Of a stretch of DNA of 64,000 nt, positions 1 to 7,343 are shown one piece after another. Position 1 is the first letter of the stretch, and every line of letters begins with the position of its first letter. The notes under the pieces are model-generated. The model saw nothing but the letters and a program-made list of their open reading frames with translations. It searched no databases and had not been told where the DNA came from. Made by a program: the position numbers and the translations under genes. This DNA comes from Streptomyces sp. Act143 (GTDB lineage: Bacteria > Actinomycetota > Actinomycetes > Streptomycetales > Streptomycetaceae): NCBI RefSeq assembly GCF_003143935.1, contig NZ_QFRX01000001.1:2959025-3023024 (forward strand). Direction: 5' to 3'.

Positions 1-60
1 CCGACCGACCCTAGAGCCCAGCCCCCGTCCCAGAAACCGATCCCGACCGAGAAGCCAGCC

Positions 61-100
61 CGCCCCGCCCCGCCCCGCCCCGCCCCGCCCCGCCCCGCCC
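61..100. repeat. (CGCCC)8 pentanucleotide microsatellite
   Basis: Eight uninterrupted copies of CGCCC lie downstream of the parE-like gene. They are flanked by near-identical 20-base direct repeats at 31-50 and 101-120 (cagaaaccgatcccgaccga and cggaaaccgatcccaaccga). The rest of 1-361 is C-rich, low complexity and non-coding. No gene is visible there. Confidence 0.9.
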
Positions 101-262
101 CGGAAACCGATCCCAACCGACCTCGCCGCCGTCAATCCTGGTTCGACCCGCGAGCCAGGCCCCGACCTGAGGCGGGAGAACCCGCCCCAGACCGGCCCCG
201 GCCCACGATCCGCCCCGGCCCCTGCCCCGCCCACGTTCACACCCGGCCCACGATCCGAGCCC

Positions 263-340
263 GGCCCGCGCACCTTGAACCCGCAGACCCAGATCAGCCC
301 ACGGCCCGCGCACCCCGAACCCGCAGACCCAGATCAGCCC
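263..340. repeat. 38-bp direct repeat, two copies
   Basis: The segments 263-300 and 303-340 are tandem copies of a 38-base unit (starting ggcccgcgcacc, ending cagatcagccc) with two mismatches. The repeat lies just beyond the stop codon of the parE-like gene. It looks like slippage-type duplication of non-coding DNA, and I assign no function. Confidence 0.85.
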
Positions 341-361
341 CGCCCCAAGCAGCGCGCAGCG

Positions 362-2485
362 CTACGCGTCGATGCGCGACCGATCCAGCGTCGCGGCCGA
401 GCTGGAGATGAACTCCTTGCGCGGCGCCACGTCGTTGCCCATCAGCAGGTCGAAGACCTGCTCGGCCGCCTCCAGGTCGGAGAGGTTCACCCGGCGCAGC
501 GTGCGGTGGCGCGGGTCCATGGTCGTCTCCGCCAGCTGGTCGGCGTCCATTTCGCCGAGACCCTTGTAGCGCTGGATGGAGTCCTTGTACCGGATGCCCT
601 TGCTCTGGAACTCCATGAGCTTGTCGCGCAGCTCGCGGTCCGAGTACGTGTAGACGTACTTGTCCTGCCCCTTCTTGGGCTGGATGAGCTCGATCCGGTG
701 CAGCGGCGGCACCGCCGCGAAGACGCGCCCCGCCTCGATCATCGGCCGCATGTAACGCTGGAAGAGCGTCAGCAGCAGAGTCCGGATGTGGGAGCCGTCC
801 ACATCGGCGTCGGTCATCATGATGATCTTGCCGTAGCGCGCCGCGTCGATGTCGAAGGTCCGGCCCGACCCTGCTCCTATGACCTGGATGATCGCGCCGC
901 ACTCGGCGTTCTTGAGCATGTCGGTCACGGACGACTTCTGAACGTTGAGAATCTTGCCGCGGATCGGCAGCAGCGCCTGGAACTCGGAGTTCCGAGCCAG
1001 CTTCGCCGTACCCAGCGCGGAGTCTCCCTCGACGATGAACAGCTCACTGCGGTCGACGTCGTCGCTGCGGCAGTCGGCGAGCTTGGCGGGCAGCGACGAG
1101 GACTCCAGGGCCGTCTTCCGGCGCTGCGCGTCCTTGTGCTGACGGGCGGCGATACGCGTGCGTGCCGCCGCCACCGCCTTCTCCATGACGACTCGGGCCT
1201 GCGCCGCGGCATCCCGCTTGGTGGAGGTCAGGAACGCCTTGAGCTCCTTGGAGATCACGGTGTTCACGATGCGACGGGCCGCCGAGGTACCGAGGACCTC
1301 CTTGGTCTGCCCCTCGAACTGCGGCTCGGCTAGGCGGACCGTCACCACCGCCGTGAGGCCTTCCAGGGCGTCGTCCTTGACGATGTCGTCCTCGGCCACG
1401 CGCAGCAGCTTCTTGGCACGCAGCACCTCGTTCATGGTGCTGGTCACCGCGGTCTCGAAGCCCGCCACATGGGTGCCGCCCTTGGGGGTGGCGATGATGT
1501 TCACGAACGACTTCAGGGTCGTGTCGTACCCCGTGCCCCAGCGCAGGGCGACGTCGACGTCGAGCTCCCGGGTGACCTGGGTGGGCGTCATCTGCCCGTG
1601 CTCGTCGAGAACGGGAACCGTCTCCCTGAAGGTGCCCTGGCCGGAGAAGCGGAGGACATCGCAGACGGCCTTGTCGGTCGCCAGGTACTCGCAGAACTCG
1701 CTGATGCCGCCGTCGAAGCGGAAGGACTCCTCGCCCTTGCTGCCGCCCTCTCCGAGACCGAACTCGTCGCGGACGACGATGGTGAGGCCGGGGACGAGGA
1801 ACGCGGTCTGACGGGCGCGCTGGTGGAGGTTCTCCAGGGAGAGCTTGGCGTCCTTGAGGAAGATCTGCCGGTCGGCCCAGTAGCGCACGCGCGTGCCGGT
1901 GCGGGTCTTGGGGATCTTCTTGGCCTTGCGCAGGCCGCCCGTCGCGTCGAACTTGGCGTCGGGTCCGGCCGCGGCGAAGCCGCCGGGCACGCCACGTCGG
2001 AAGCTGATCGCATGCGTGTGTCCGTTGCGGTCCACCTCGACGTCCAGCCGCGCGGACAGGGCGTTCACCACGGAGGCGCCCACGCCGTGCAGACCGCCGG
2101 AGGCCGCGTAGGAGCCGCCTCCGAACTTGCCGCCGGCGTGCAGCTTGGTCATGACGACCTCGACGCCGGACAGGCCGGTCTTCGGTTCGACGTCGACCGG
2201 GATGCCGCGGCCGTTGTCCCGGACCTCCACCGACCCGTCGTCGTGGAGGATGACCTCGATGTGGTCGCAGTAGCCCCCGAGGGCCTCGTCCACGGAGTTG
2301 TCGATGATCTCCCACAGGCAGTGCATCAGGCCACGACTGTCAGTCGAGCCGATGTACATACCCGGGCGCTTGCGCACGGCCTCGAGCCCCTCAAGGACGA
2401 GCAGGTGCCGCGCGGTGTAGTTGGAACCGTCCCGGTCTGCTCCTGCCAGCAGCGCTGTGGACGGCACGGACGTCTCGGCGGTCAC
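362..2485 (-). CDS. parE: DNA topoisomerase IV / gyrase subunit B (ParE-like)
   Basis: This is the ATPase subunit of a type II topoisomerase, which pairs with a ParC/GyrA-type subunit not in this window to decatenate or relax DNA. The predicted protein is 707 residues. The N-terminal GHKL ATPase shows EIIDNSVDEALGG, VRDNGRGIPVD and GLHGVGASVVNALS. The C-terminal TOPRIM domain has EGDSALG and MTDADVDGSHIR, and the family tail QRYKGLGEMDADQL is present. The reading frame stays open upstream to 2794, but the GTG at 2485 is preferred: GAGGAG sits 8 nt before it and the conserved sequence begins just after. The 103 upstream codons look like out-of-family translation. Streptomyces carry a canonical gyrB near oriC, and this second copy next to hrdB is usually called parE or gyrB2. 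The ParE assignment comes from family and position; gyrase and Topo IV B subunits are hard to separate by eye. Confidence 0.93.
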   Translation of the reverse strand: MTAETSVPSTALLAGADRDGSNYTARHLLVLEGLEAVRKRPGMYIGSTDSRGLMHCLWEIIDNSVDEALGGYCDHIEVILHDDGSVEVRDNGRGIPVDVEPKTGLSGVEVVMTKLHAGGKFGGGSYAASGGLHGVGASVVNALSARLDVEVDRNGHTHAISFRRGVPGGFAAAGPDAKFDATGGLRKAKKIPKTRTGTRVRYWADRQIFLKDAKLSLENLHQRARQTAFLVPGLTIVVRDEFGLGEGGSKGEESFRFDGGISEFCEYLATDKAVCDVLRFSGQGTFRETVPVLDEHGQMTPTQVTRELDVDVALRWGTGYDTTLKSFVNIIATPKGGTHVAGFETAVTSTMNEVLRAKKLLRVAEDDIVKDDALEGLTAVVTVRLAEPQFEGQTKEVLGTSAARRIVNTVISKELKAFLTSTKRDAAAQARVVMEKAVAAARTRIAARQHKDAQRRKTALESSSLPAKLADCRSDDVDRSELFIVEGDSALGTAKLARNSEFQALLPIRGKILNVQKSSVTDMLKNAECGAIIQVIGAGSGRTFDIDAARYGKIIMMTDADVDGSHIRTLLLTLFQRYMRPMIEAGRVFAAVPPLHRIELIQPKKGQDKYVYTYSDRELRDKLMEFQSKGIRYKDSIQRYKGLGEMDADQLAETTMDPRHRTLRRVNLSDLEAAEQVFDLLMGNDVAPRKEFISSSAATLDRSRIDA

Positions 2486-2925
2486 GCGGTTCGCTCCTCG
2501 CTGAATTTCAGGTGTGGCCCTTGTGGGTAAGGGCGCGGCTTCGGCCGCCGCCAAGAGGGTACCGAGGCCTGGTAGAGCCGTTGTAACGCCACCCTCGTCT
2601 GAACTCACACTAGTCCAGAGTCGCATGCATGTTCGATCCCTCGATGGAGTGAAGTACATATCACGTTCCCTTCGGGGCATGAACCATTTAGGCTCCGGGC
2701 ACGTCCTCATGAACAACCGGCAAGCCAGCCGGGAGGACAGACATCGACATACAGCGCGAACCCGTAAGACACAAAGACACGCAATACGGCACATTCGCCG
2801 CCAACCGGCAACAGACAGCCGGCCTCGAAAGATTTTTTCGAGGAAAAGCCCCGAGCGGGAACGTTTTAGGGCTGGTTGGATGTTGACCCTGGTACGACAG
2901 CTCGTCGAGCTAGAGAAGAGGCGAC
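2486..2925. other. Intergenic region with divergent promoters and an AT-rich hairpin
   Basis: This 440-base region separates the divergent parE-like gene and the small gene at 2926. It has locally lower GC. It contains a perfect 8-bp hairpin, cctcgaaa(2823-2830)/tttcgagg(2836-2843), which is unusually AT-rich for this genome. A TTGACC element at 2883-2888 could be a -35 site for the downstream gene, but I see no convincing -10 at standard spacing. No additional gene is supported. Confidence 0.5.
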
Positions 2926-3156
2926 GTGACTACTGTTCTGACCCCCGCGAGCCCGTTGACGGCCGCCGATCGCTGCGACCGCTGCGGCGCCCAGGCATAC
3001 CTGCGCGTCGTCCTGCTCAGCGGCGGTGAACTGCTCTTCTGCGCCCACCACGGGCGCAAGTTCGAGCCGGAACTCAAGAAGATCGCCGCTGAGATACAGG
3101 ACGAGACGGAGCGGCTGACGTCCGTTCCCGCATCCGCCTCCGAAGAAGAGCGCTGA
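2926..3156 (+). CDS. Small conserved actinobacterial Cys/His protein (DUF7455-like)
   Basis: This 76-residue protein of unknown function is commonly found beside the principal sigma factor gene in actinobacteria. It has a CDRC pair (C17, C20) and a CAHH group (C39, H41/H42), spaced like a small zinc ribbon, then a charged helix rich in Glu and Lys. The GTG start is preceded by AGAAGAGG. A strong hairpin terminator follows at 3201-3236. The family name is recalled from sequence character. Zinc binding is inferred from the Cys/His spacing and has not been shown. Confidence 0.8.
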   Translation: MTTVLTPASPLTAADRCDRCGAQAYLRVVLLSGGELLFCAHHGRKFEPELKKIAAEIQDETERLTSVPASASEEER

Positions 3157-3200
3157 CACCTCGCGTCCACGACGAGTCGGCATCGGCACAGGCCGATACG

Positions 3201-3236
3201 CGGACGGCCGCCCCTGACAGCAGGGGCGGCCGTCCG
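3201..3236. terminator. Perfect 16-bp hairpin terminator, convergent
   Basis: cggacggccgcccctg (3201-3216) and its exact reverse complement (3221-3236) enclose the loop acag. The hairpin lies between two convergent genes (ending at 3156 on + and 3302 on -), so it probably works in both directions. There is no U-tract, as is common in Streptomyces. Confidence 0.9.
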
Positions 3237-3301
3237 CACTCATGACCGGCGGTCACCGGGACGGCCGCCCGACCAATCGCCCGTGGCGCCGTCACGCCCC
3301 C

Positions 3302-4159
3302 TCAGGGCGCCGTACGGCCCTCTCCCGCCCTGTCGGCCCATCCGAGCGTCCGTACGACCTCGGACACGCGCGTGTAGACGCCGGGACTGCCCGGCAACGC
3401 GCAACCGCTCCCCCAGGACACCAGCCCGATCAGCCGCCCCTGGGCGACCAACGGACCGCCGCTGTCGCCCTGACAGGCATCACGACCGCCCTCTTCCTCG
3501 CCGGCGCACAGCATCGAGTCGGCGCGGTAGGTGCCGTCCGCACTGCCTGGGTAGGCCCGCTCGCACAGACCGTCGGACAGCACATGGACGCGGGCGGCCC
3601 GCAGGCTCCGGGCGTAGTCGCCGCTGCCTGTCACATCTCCCCACCCGTAGACCGTCGCATCCCCGCCCGGCTCGTACGCCGCGTCACCGTCGGCCGCCAT
3701 GGTGATGGCCGAGTCGCGCGGCAGCGGCTTGGCGAGCCTGAGCAGCGCGAAGTCCCCGGCATTGGTGTCGGGGTCGTACTCCGGGTTCACCCACGTGTCG
3801 CGCACGCGGATCTCCTGACCCTGGTCGGAGAGCAGGTCGGTACGGCCCGCGATGACCTTGAAATCACGCACCCGGTGCGGAGGCACCCCCAGGACGTCCT
3901 CACCCACGCAATGCGCCGCGGTGAGCACGGTGGTCCGGCCGACGGCCACGCCCCCGCAGAACTGTCCCGCGCGCGTACCCCCGAACCGGTCACGACTGGA
4001 CAGCGCCACGGTCCACGGGGCGTCCGAGATGTCGACGGGGAAACCGCCTACGACGATGCTGTCGGCGGCCACCGGGGCGGCGGACGCCAGCGGTATGGCA
4101 CCCGCCACGGCCGCCAGGACCAGCGACCGGTTCAGCGCCCGGGCAAAGGGACGACGCAT
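3302..4159 (-). CDS. Secreted trypsin-like serine protease (S1 family)
   Basis: This predicted exported endopeptidase has 285 residues. An N-terminal signal peptide (RR, then SLVLAAVAGAIPLASA, with cleavage likely near the AAPVAA region) precedes the mature domain. The mature chain begins at IVVGGFPVDISDAPWTVAL, resembling the IVGG activation site of chymotrypsin-fold enzymes. The catalytic triad is visible as LTAAHC (His), the NAGDFALLRL segment (Asp) and CQGDSGGPL (Ser). Six or more cysteines could form the usual disulfides. The ATG at 4159 fits the signal peptide. The gene is transcribed in the same direction as hrdB but is separated from it by the hairpin at 4267-4302, so it is probably expressed separately. 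The substrate is unknown. Confidence 0.93.
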   Translation of the reverse strand: MRRPFARALNRSLVLAAVAGAIPLASAAPVAADSIVVGGFPVDISDAPWTVALSSRDRFGGTRAGQFCGGVAVGRTTVLTAAHCVGEDVLGVPPHRVRDFKVIAGRTDLLSDQGQEIRVRDTWVNPEYDPDTNAGDFALLRLAKPLPRDSAITMAADGDAAYEPGGDATVYGWGDVTGSGDYARSLRAARVHVLSDGLCERAYPGSADGTYRADSMLCAGEEEGGRDACQGDSGGPLVAQGRLIGLVSWGSGCALPGSPGVYTRVSEVVRTLGWADRAGEGRTAP

Positions 4160-4266
4160 GCATGCTCCTCACTCTGGGGTGGACTTGGAAAACCCAGAGT
4201 GATCCACGGCGCCGCGCCCCGCACCCGCGGACGCCGCAGCCACGCCCCGCCCAGCCCGGTCCAGCA

Positions 4267-4302
4267 CGAAGGCCCGGCCCCCTGAGGGGAGCCGGGCCTT
4301 CG
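4267..4302. terminator. Terminator downstream of hrdB
   Basis: cgaaggcccggc (4267-4278) pairs with gccgggccttcg (4291-4302) around a 12-base loop. It lies 24 bases beyond the hrdB stop codon, on the minus-strand downstream side. Confidence 0.88.
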
Positions 4303-4326
4303 ACGTCGTACGACCGCGTCCGCTTC

Positions 4327-5862
4327 CTAGTCGAGGTAGTCGCGCAGCACCTGCGAACGCGACGGGTGGCGCAGCTTCGACATGGTCTTGGACTCGATCT
4401 GGCGGATGCGCTCACGCGTCACGCCGTACACCTTGCCGATCTCGTCGAGGGTCTTCGGCTGACCGTCGGTGAGACCGAAGCGCATCGAGACGACGCCCGC
4501 CTCGCGCTCGGACAGGGTGTCGAGGACAGAGTGCAGCTGCTCCTGGAGGAGCGTGAAGCTGACCGCGTCGGCCGGGACCACGGCCTCGGAGTCCTCGATG
4601 AGGTCACCGAACTCGCTGTCGCCGTCCTCGCCCAGCGGGGTGTGCAGGGAGATGGGCTCGCGGCCGTACTTCTGGACCTCGATGACCTTCTCGGGGGTCA
4701 TGTCGAGTTCCTTGGCCAGCTCCTCCGGGGTGGGCTCGCGGCCCAGGTCCTGGAGCATCTGACGCTGCACGCGCGCGAGCTTGTTGATGACCTCGACCAT
4801 GTGCACCGGGATACGGATGGTGCGGGCCTGGTCGGCCATCGCGCGGGTGATCGCCTGACGGATCCACCAGGTGGCGTACGTGGAGAACTTGTAGCCCTTG
4901 GTGTAGTCGAACTTCTCGACCGCGCGGATCAGACCGAGGTTGCCCTCCTGGATGAGGTCCAGGAAGAGCATGCCGCGGCCGGTGTAGCGCTTGGCCAGGG
5001 AGACCACCAGACGGAGGTTGGCCTCCAGGAGGTGGTTCTTGGCGCGGCGGCCGTCCTCGGCGATGATCTCCAGCTCGCGCTTGAGCTTCGGGGCCAGCTT
5101 GTCGGCGTTGGACAGCTTGTCCTCGGCGAACAGGCCGGCCTCGATGCGCTTGGCGAGCTCGACCTCCTGCTCGGCGTTGAGCAGCGGGACCTTACCGATC
5201 TGCTTGAGGTAGTCCTTGACGGGGTCGGCGGTGGCGCCGGCCACGGCGACCTGCTGCGCGGGCGCGTCGTCCTCGTCGTCGTCGGAGAGGACGAAGCCCT
5301 TGCTCTCGCCGCCCTCCTCTTCCTCCTCGCCGGGCTTGATGTCCTCGAGAACCTCGTCCTCGAGAACCTCCGCGTCGTCCTTGCCGGCGGTCGTCTTCTT
5401 GGCCGTCGCCTTCTTGGCGACGGTCTTCTTCGCGACCGCCTTCTTGGCGGTCGTCGCCTTCTTCGCAGCGGCCTTCTTCACGGGCGCCTCGCCCTCGGCG
5501 GAGGCCTCGGCGGCGGGTGCCGCCGGAGTGGCGGTGGCGGTGGCCTTCTTGGTGGTCACCGCCTTCGCCGCGACCGTCTTGGTAGCGGTGCGCTTGGCCG
5601 GACTCTTCGCTGCGACGCTCTTTCGGGTGCGCTTGGGCTCCGCGGCACTGACCATCAGCGTCACACCCTCTTCCTCGAGGATCTGGTTGAGGCTGCGCAG
5701 TACGTTCTTCCACTGAGTGGCCGGAATCTGGTCAGCTTCGAAGGCCCGACGCACATCGTCGCCGGCGATCTGCCCCTCAGCCTTTCCCCGCTCAATCAGA
5801 GCCATGACAGAGACGGACTCGGCGATCTCCGGCGGGAGCGTACGGGATGTGCTGGCCGACAC
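4327..5862 (-). CDS. hrdB: Principal RNA polymerase sigma factor HrdB (sigma-70 group 1)
   Basis: This is the essential housekeeping sigma factor that directs core RNA polymerase to vegetative promoters. It has 511 residues from the GTG at 5862, which has GAGAGG 6 nt upstream; an in-frame TTG two codons earlier is less likely. After about 75 conserved residues comes a Lys/Ala/Thr-rich stretch (many AKK/TKK units) and an acidic block, the variable segment typical of actinobacterial HrdB. Region 1.2 begins at [11 protein letters not shown]. Region 2 contains [19 protein letters not shown] (-10 recognition and melting), region 3 the [12 protein letters not shown] segment, and region 4 the helix-turn-helix [20 protein letters not shown] (-35 recognition). 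Its neighbour whiH matches the known Streptomyces arrangement. The upstream region carries a candidate ECF-type promoter at 6028-6054. Confidence 0.98.
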   Translation of the reverse strand: MSASTSRTLPPEIAESVSVMALIERGKAEGQIAGDDVRRAFEADQIPATQWKNVLRSLNQILEEEGVTLMVSAAEPKRTRKSVAAKSPAKRTATKTVAAKAVTTKKATATATPAAPAAEASAEGEAPVKKAAAKKATTAKKAVAKKTVAKKATAKKTTAGKDDAEVLEDEVLEDIKPGEEEEEGGESKGFVLSDDDEDDAPAQQVAVAGATADPVKDYLKQIGKVPLLNAEQEVELAKRIEAGLFAEDKLSNADKLAPKLKRELEIIAEDGRRAKNHLLEANLRLVVSLAKRYTGRGMLFLDLIQEGNLGLIRAVEKFDYTKGYKFSTYATWWIRQAITRAMADQARTIRIPVHMVEVINKLARVQRQMLQDLGREPTPEELAKELDMTPEKVIEVQKYGREPISLHTPLGEDGDSEFGDLIEDSEAVVPADAVSFTLLQEQLHSVLDTLSEREAGVVSMRFGLTDGQPKTLDEIGKVYGVTRERIRQIESKTMSKLRHPSRSQVLRDYLD

Positions 5863-6027
5863 GAACAACCTCTCGGAACGTTGGAAAACGGCTTCCGGCC
5901 CCGTCCGGGATTGGACAGGAACCGACCACCGGCCATGAGGACGGGCCGACGGTGCGGGCGGGGGCCGGGAAGATGCACAGCGCCATGCATGGCGTCCGTA
6001 TTCCCTCCGCGGCTGTCACCTCTTAGG

Positions 6028-6054
6028 TCATCGCGTTGCTTCCACGAGCGTTAC
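6028..6054 (-). promoter_or_regulatory. Candidate ECF-sigma promoter of hrdB
   Basis: On the minus strand GTAACG (6049-6054) is followed, after a 15-base spacer, by CGATGA (6028-6033). This is a -35/-10 arrangement of the ECF type rather than the TTGACA/TAGAAT type used by HrdB itself. In Streptomyces the ECF factor ShbA is known to drive hrdB, so this is a reasonable candidate site. The leader to the GTG would be about 160 bases. The motif is seen directly; the assignment to ShbA is inferred. Confidence 0.5.
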
Positions 6055-6177
6055 GCCCAATCTGCGTGGCCCGAGTCACACCCCGTAAGCGCTCAAAAAC
6101 GGTCAGAAGCGGACAGAGGCGGTCGCCTGCGCGCGTCGGGAGGAAGAAAACAGCTTGCAGACCGCCTCGCCCGCACT

Positions 6178-6219
6178 GTCGGACCCCGCAGGATCCCGAA
6201 GGATCCTGCGGGGTCCGAC
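6178..6219. terminator. 19-bp perfect hairpin terminator after whiH
   Basis: gtcggaccccgcaggatcc (6178-6196), loop cgaa, then the exact reverse complement (6201-6219). It sits 75 bases past the whiH stop and upstream of the hrdB promoter region, so it should insulate hrdB from whiH transcription. Confidence 0.92.
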
Positions 6220-6293
6220 GGGAGGCGGCCCTTCGGCCGGACCGTACCCAGGAGGGGGAGGCACCCTCCGGCCGCGCCGCCCGCGGTGCGTGG

Positions 6294-7181
6294 TCAGTGC
6301 TCGCGCGGCGCCGGCACCACGCGCTCCACCTCGGGGTGGACGATGAGCAACTGGCGCATGGCGGACTCGGCCGCCATGCCGTCGCCGGTGGCGAGAGCGT
6401 CGACGATCCTGCCGTGCTGCGCCAGCGATGCCTCGTTGGGGCGGTCGCATCCGGTGACCGGACCACCCGACACCTGAAGGGCAGCCGACACGATCCCGGA
6501 AAGGTGCTCCAGCATGCGGTTGCCCGCGACCTGGATGAGCAGGGAGTGGAACTCGGCATCCGCGCGCGAGAACGTCAGCGCGTCCCCCTGCGCCATGGCG
6601 TGCCCCATGATCTCCACCATGTCGGCAAGCCGCTGCTGCACTTCCTCGCGCCCATGGCCGGCGGCGAGGCGGGCGGCGAGCGGTTCGATCGTCCAACGCA
6701 GCTCGCTCAGCTCGCGGCGCTGGTCGTCGCGCTGCGGCCCGAACGCCCGCCATTCGATGATGTCCGGGTCGAGGAGGTTCCAGTCACTGACAGGGCGCAC
6801 GCGCGTGCCGACGTTCGGGCGGGCGCTGACCAGGCCCTTGGCCTCCAGGACGCGGAGGGACTCACGGACGACGGTACGGGAGACCTCGAAACGCTGGCCG
6901 ATCTCCTCGGGCACCAGCGGGCGGTCGGCGCCCAGGTCGCCGGAGACGATCATCTGACCCAGCTGCTGGACGAGTTGGCCGTGCAGTCCGCGTCCACGGC
7001 TGCCCGCGGCACGCCGGCCGACGCGGCCCAGTTCGGGTTCCGCGGCGTCCCAGGCGGAGGCGCCGAGGCGGTCTGCGGCGGGCACATCCGCGTAGGGGTA
7101 GCGGTCGAGTTCGCCCGGGCCGGCGAGACCGGAGTCTGCGGAGCGGGCGGCGGTCATCATGGTGTGCGCAAGGGTACTCAC
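6294..7181 (-). CDS. whiH: Sporulation regulator WhiH (GntR/FadR family)
   Basis: This DNA-binding regulator is required for normal sporulation septation in aerial hyphae of Streptomyces. It has 295 residues from the GTG at 7181, with AAAGGA just upstream; an open frame extends to 7265 but lacks a better start. The N-terminal winged helix includes VVRESLRVLEAKGLVSARPNV-type residues of the GntR family, preceded by an 80-residue leader. The C-terminal FCD ligand-binding domain has the expected His/Asp/Arg positions, for example AEFHSLLIQVAGN and HGRIVDALATGD. Identification rests on FadR-type architecture, length and the position next to hrdB. WhiH is known to be autoregulated, but I could not pick out an operator with certainty. 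The inducing ligand is unknown. Confidence 0.9.
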   Translation of the reverse strand: MSTLAHTMMTAARSADSGLAGPGELDRYPYADVPAADRLGASAWDAAEPELGRVGRRAAGSRGRGLHGQLVQQLGQMIVSGDLGADRPLVPEEIGQRFEVSRTVVRESLRVLEAKGLVSARPNVGTRVRPVSDWNLLDPDIIEWRAFGPQRDDQRRELSELRWTIEPLAARLAAGHGREEVQQRLADMVEIMGHAMAQGDALTFSRADAEFHSLLIQVAGNRMLEHLSGIVSAALQVSGGPVTGCDRPNEASLAQHGRIVDALATGDGMAAESAMRQLLIVHPEVERVVPAPREH

Positions 7182-7343
7182 GGATCCTTTGTCGGCGCCG
7201 TCCTCAACTCCCTTGAGGTCTTTGGTGAAAAGCACACGAAAGGGTGATCGCTCACCCCGTCGCAATTGACGCCTTATCGGAAAGAAATGGGCTTTCCGTG
7301 GGGAGTTGCGTACAGAGCAGGTCCAGAAGGTCGCGGACGGTCG

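Noticed and set aside
61..340. CRISPR array at the start of the window
   Set aside because: The repeats are a pentanucleotide run and two adjacent long copies without spacers of constant length; no cas genes.
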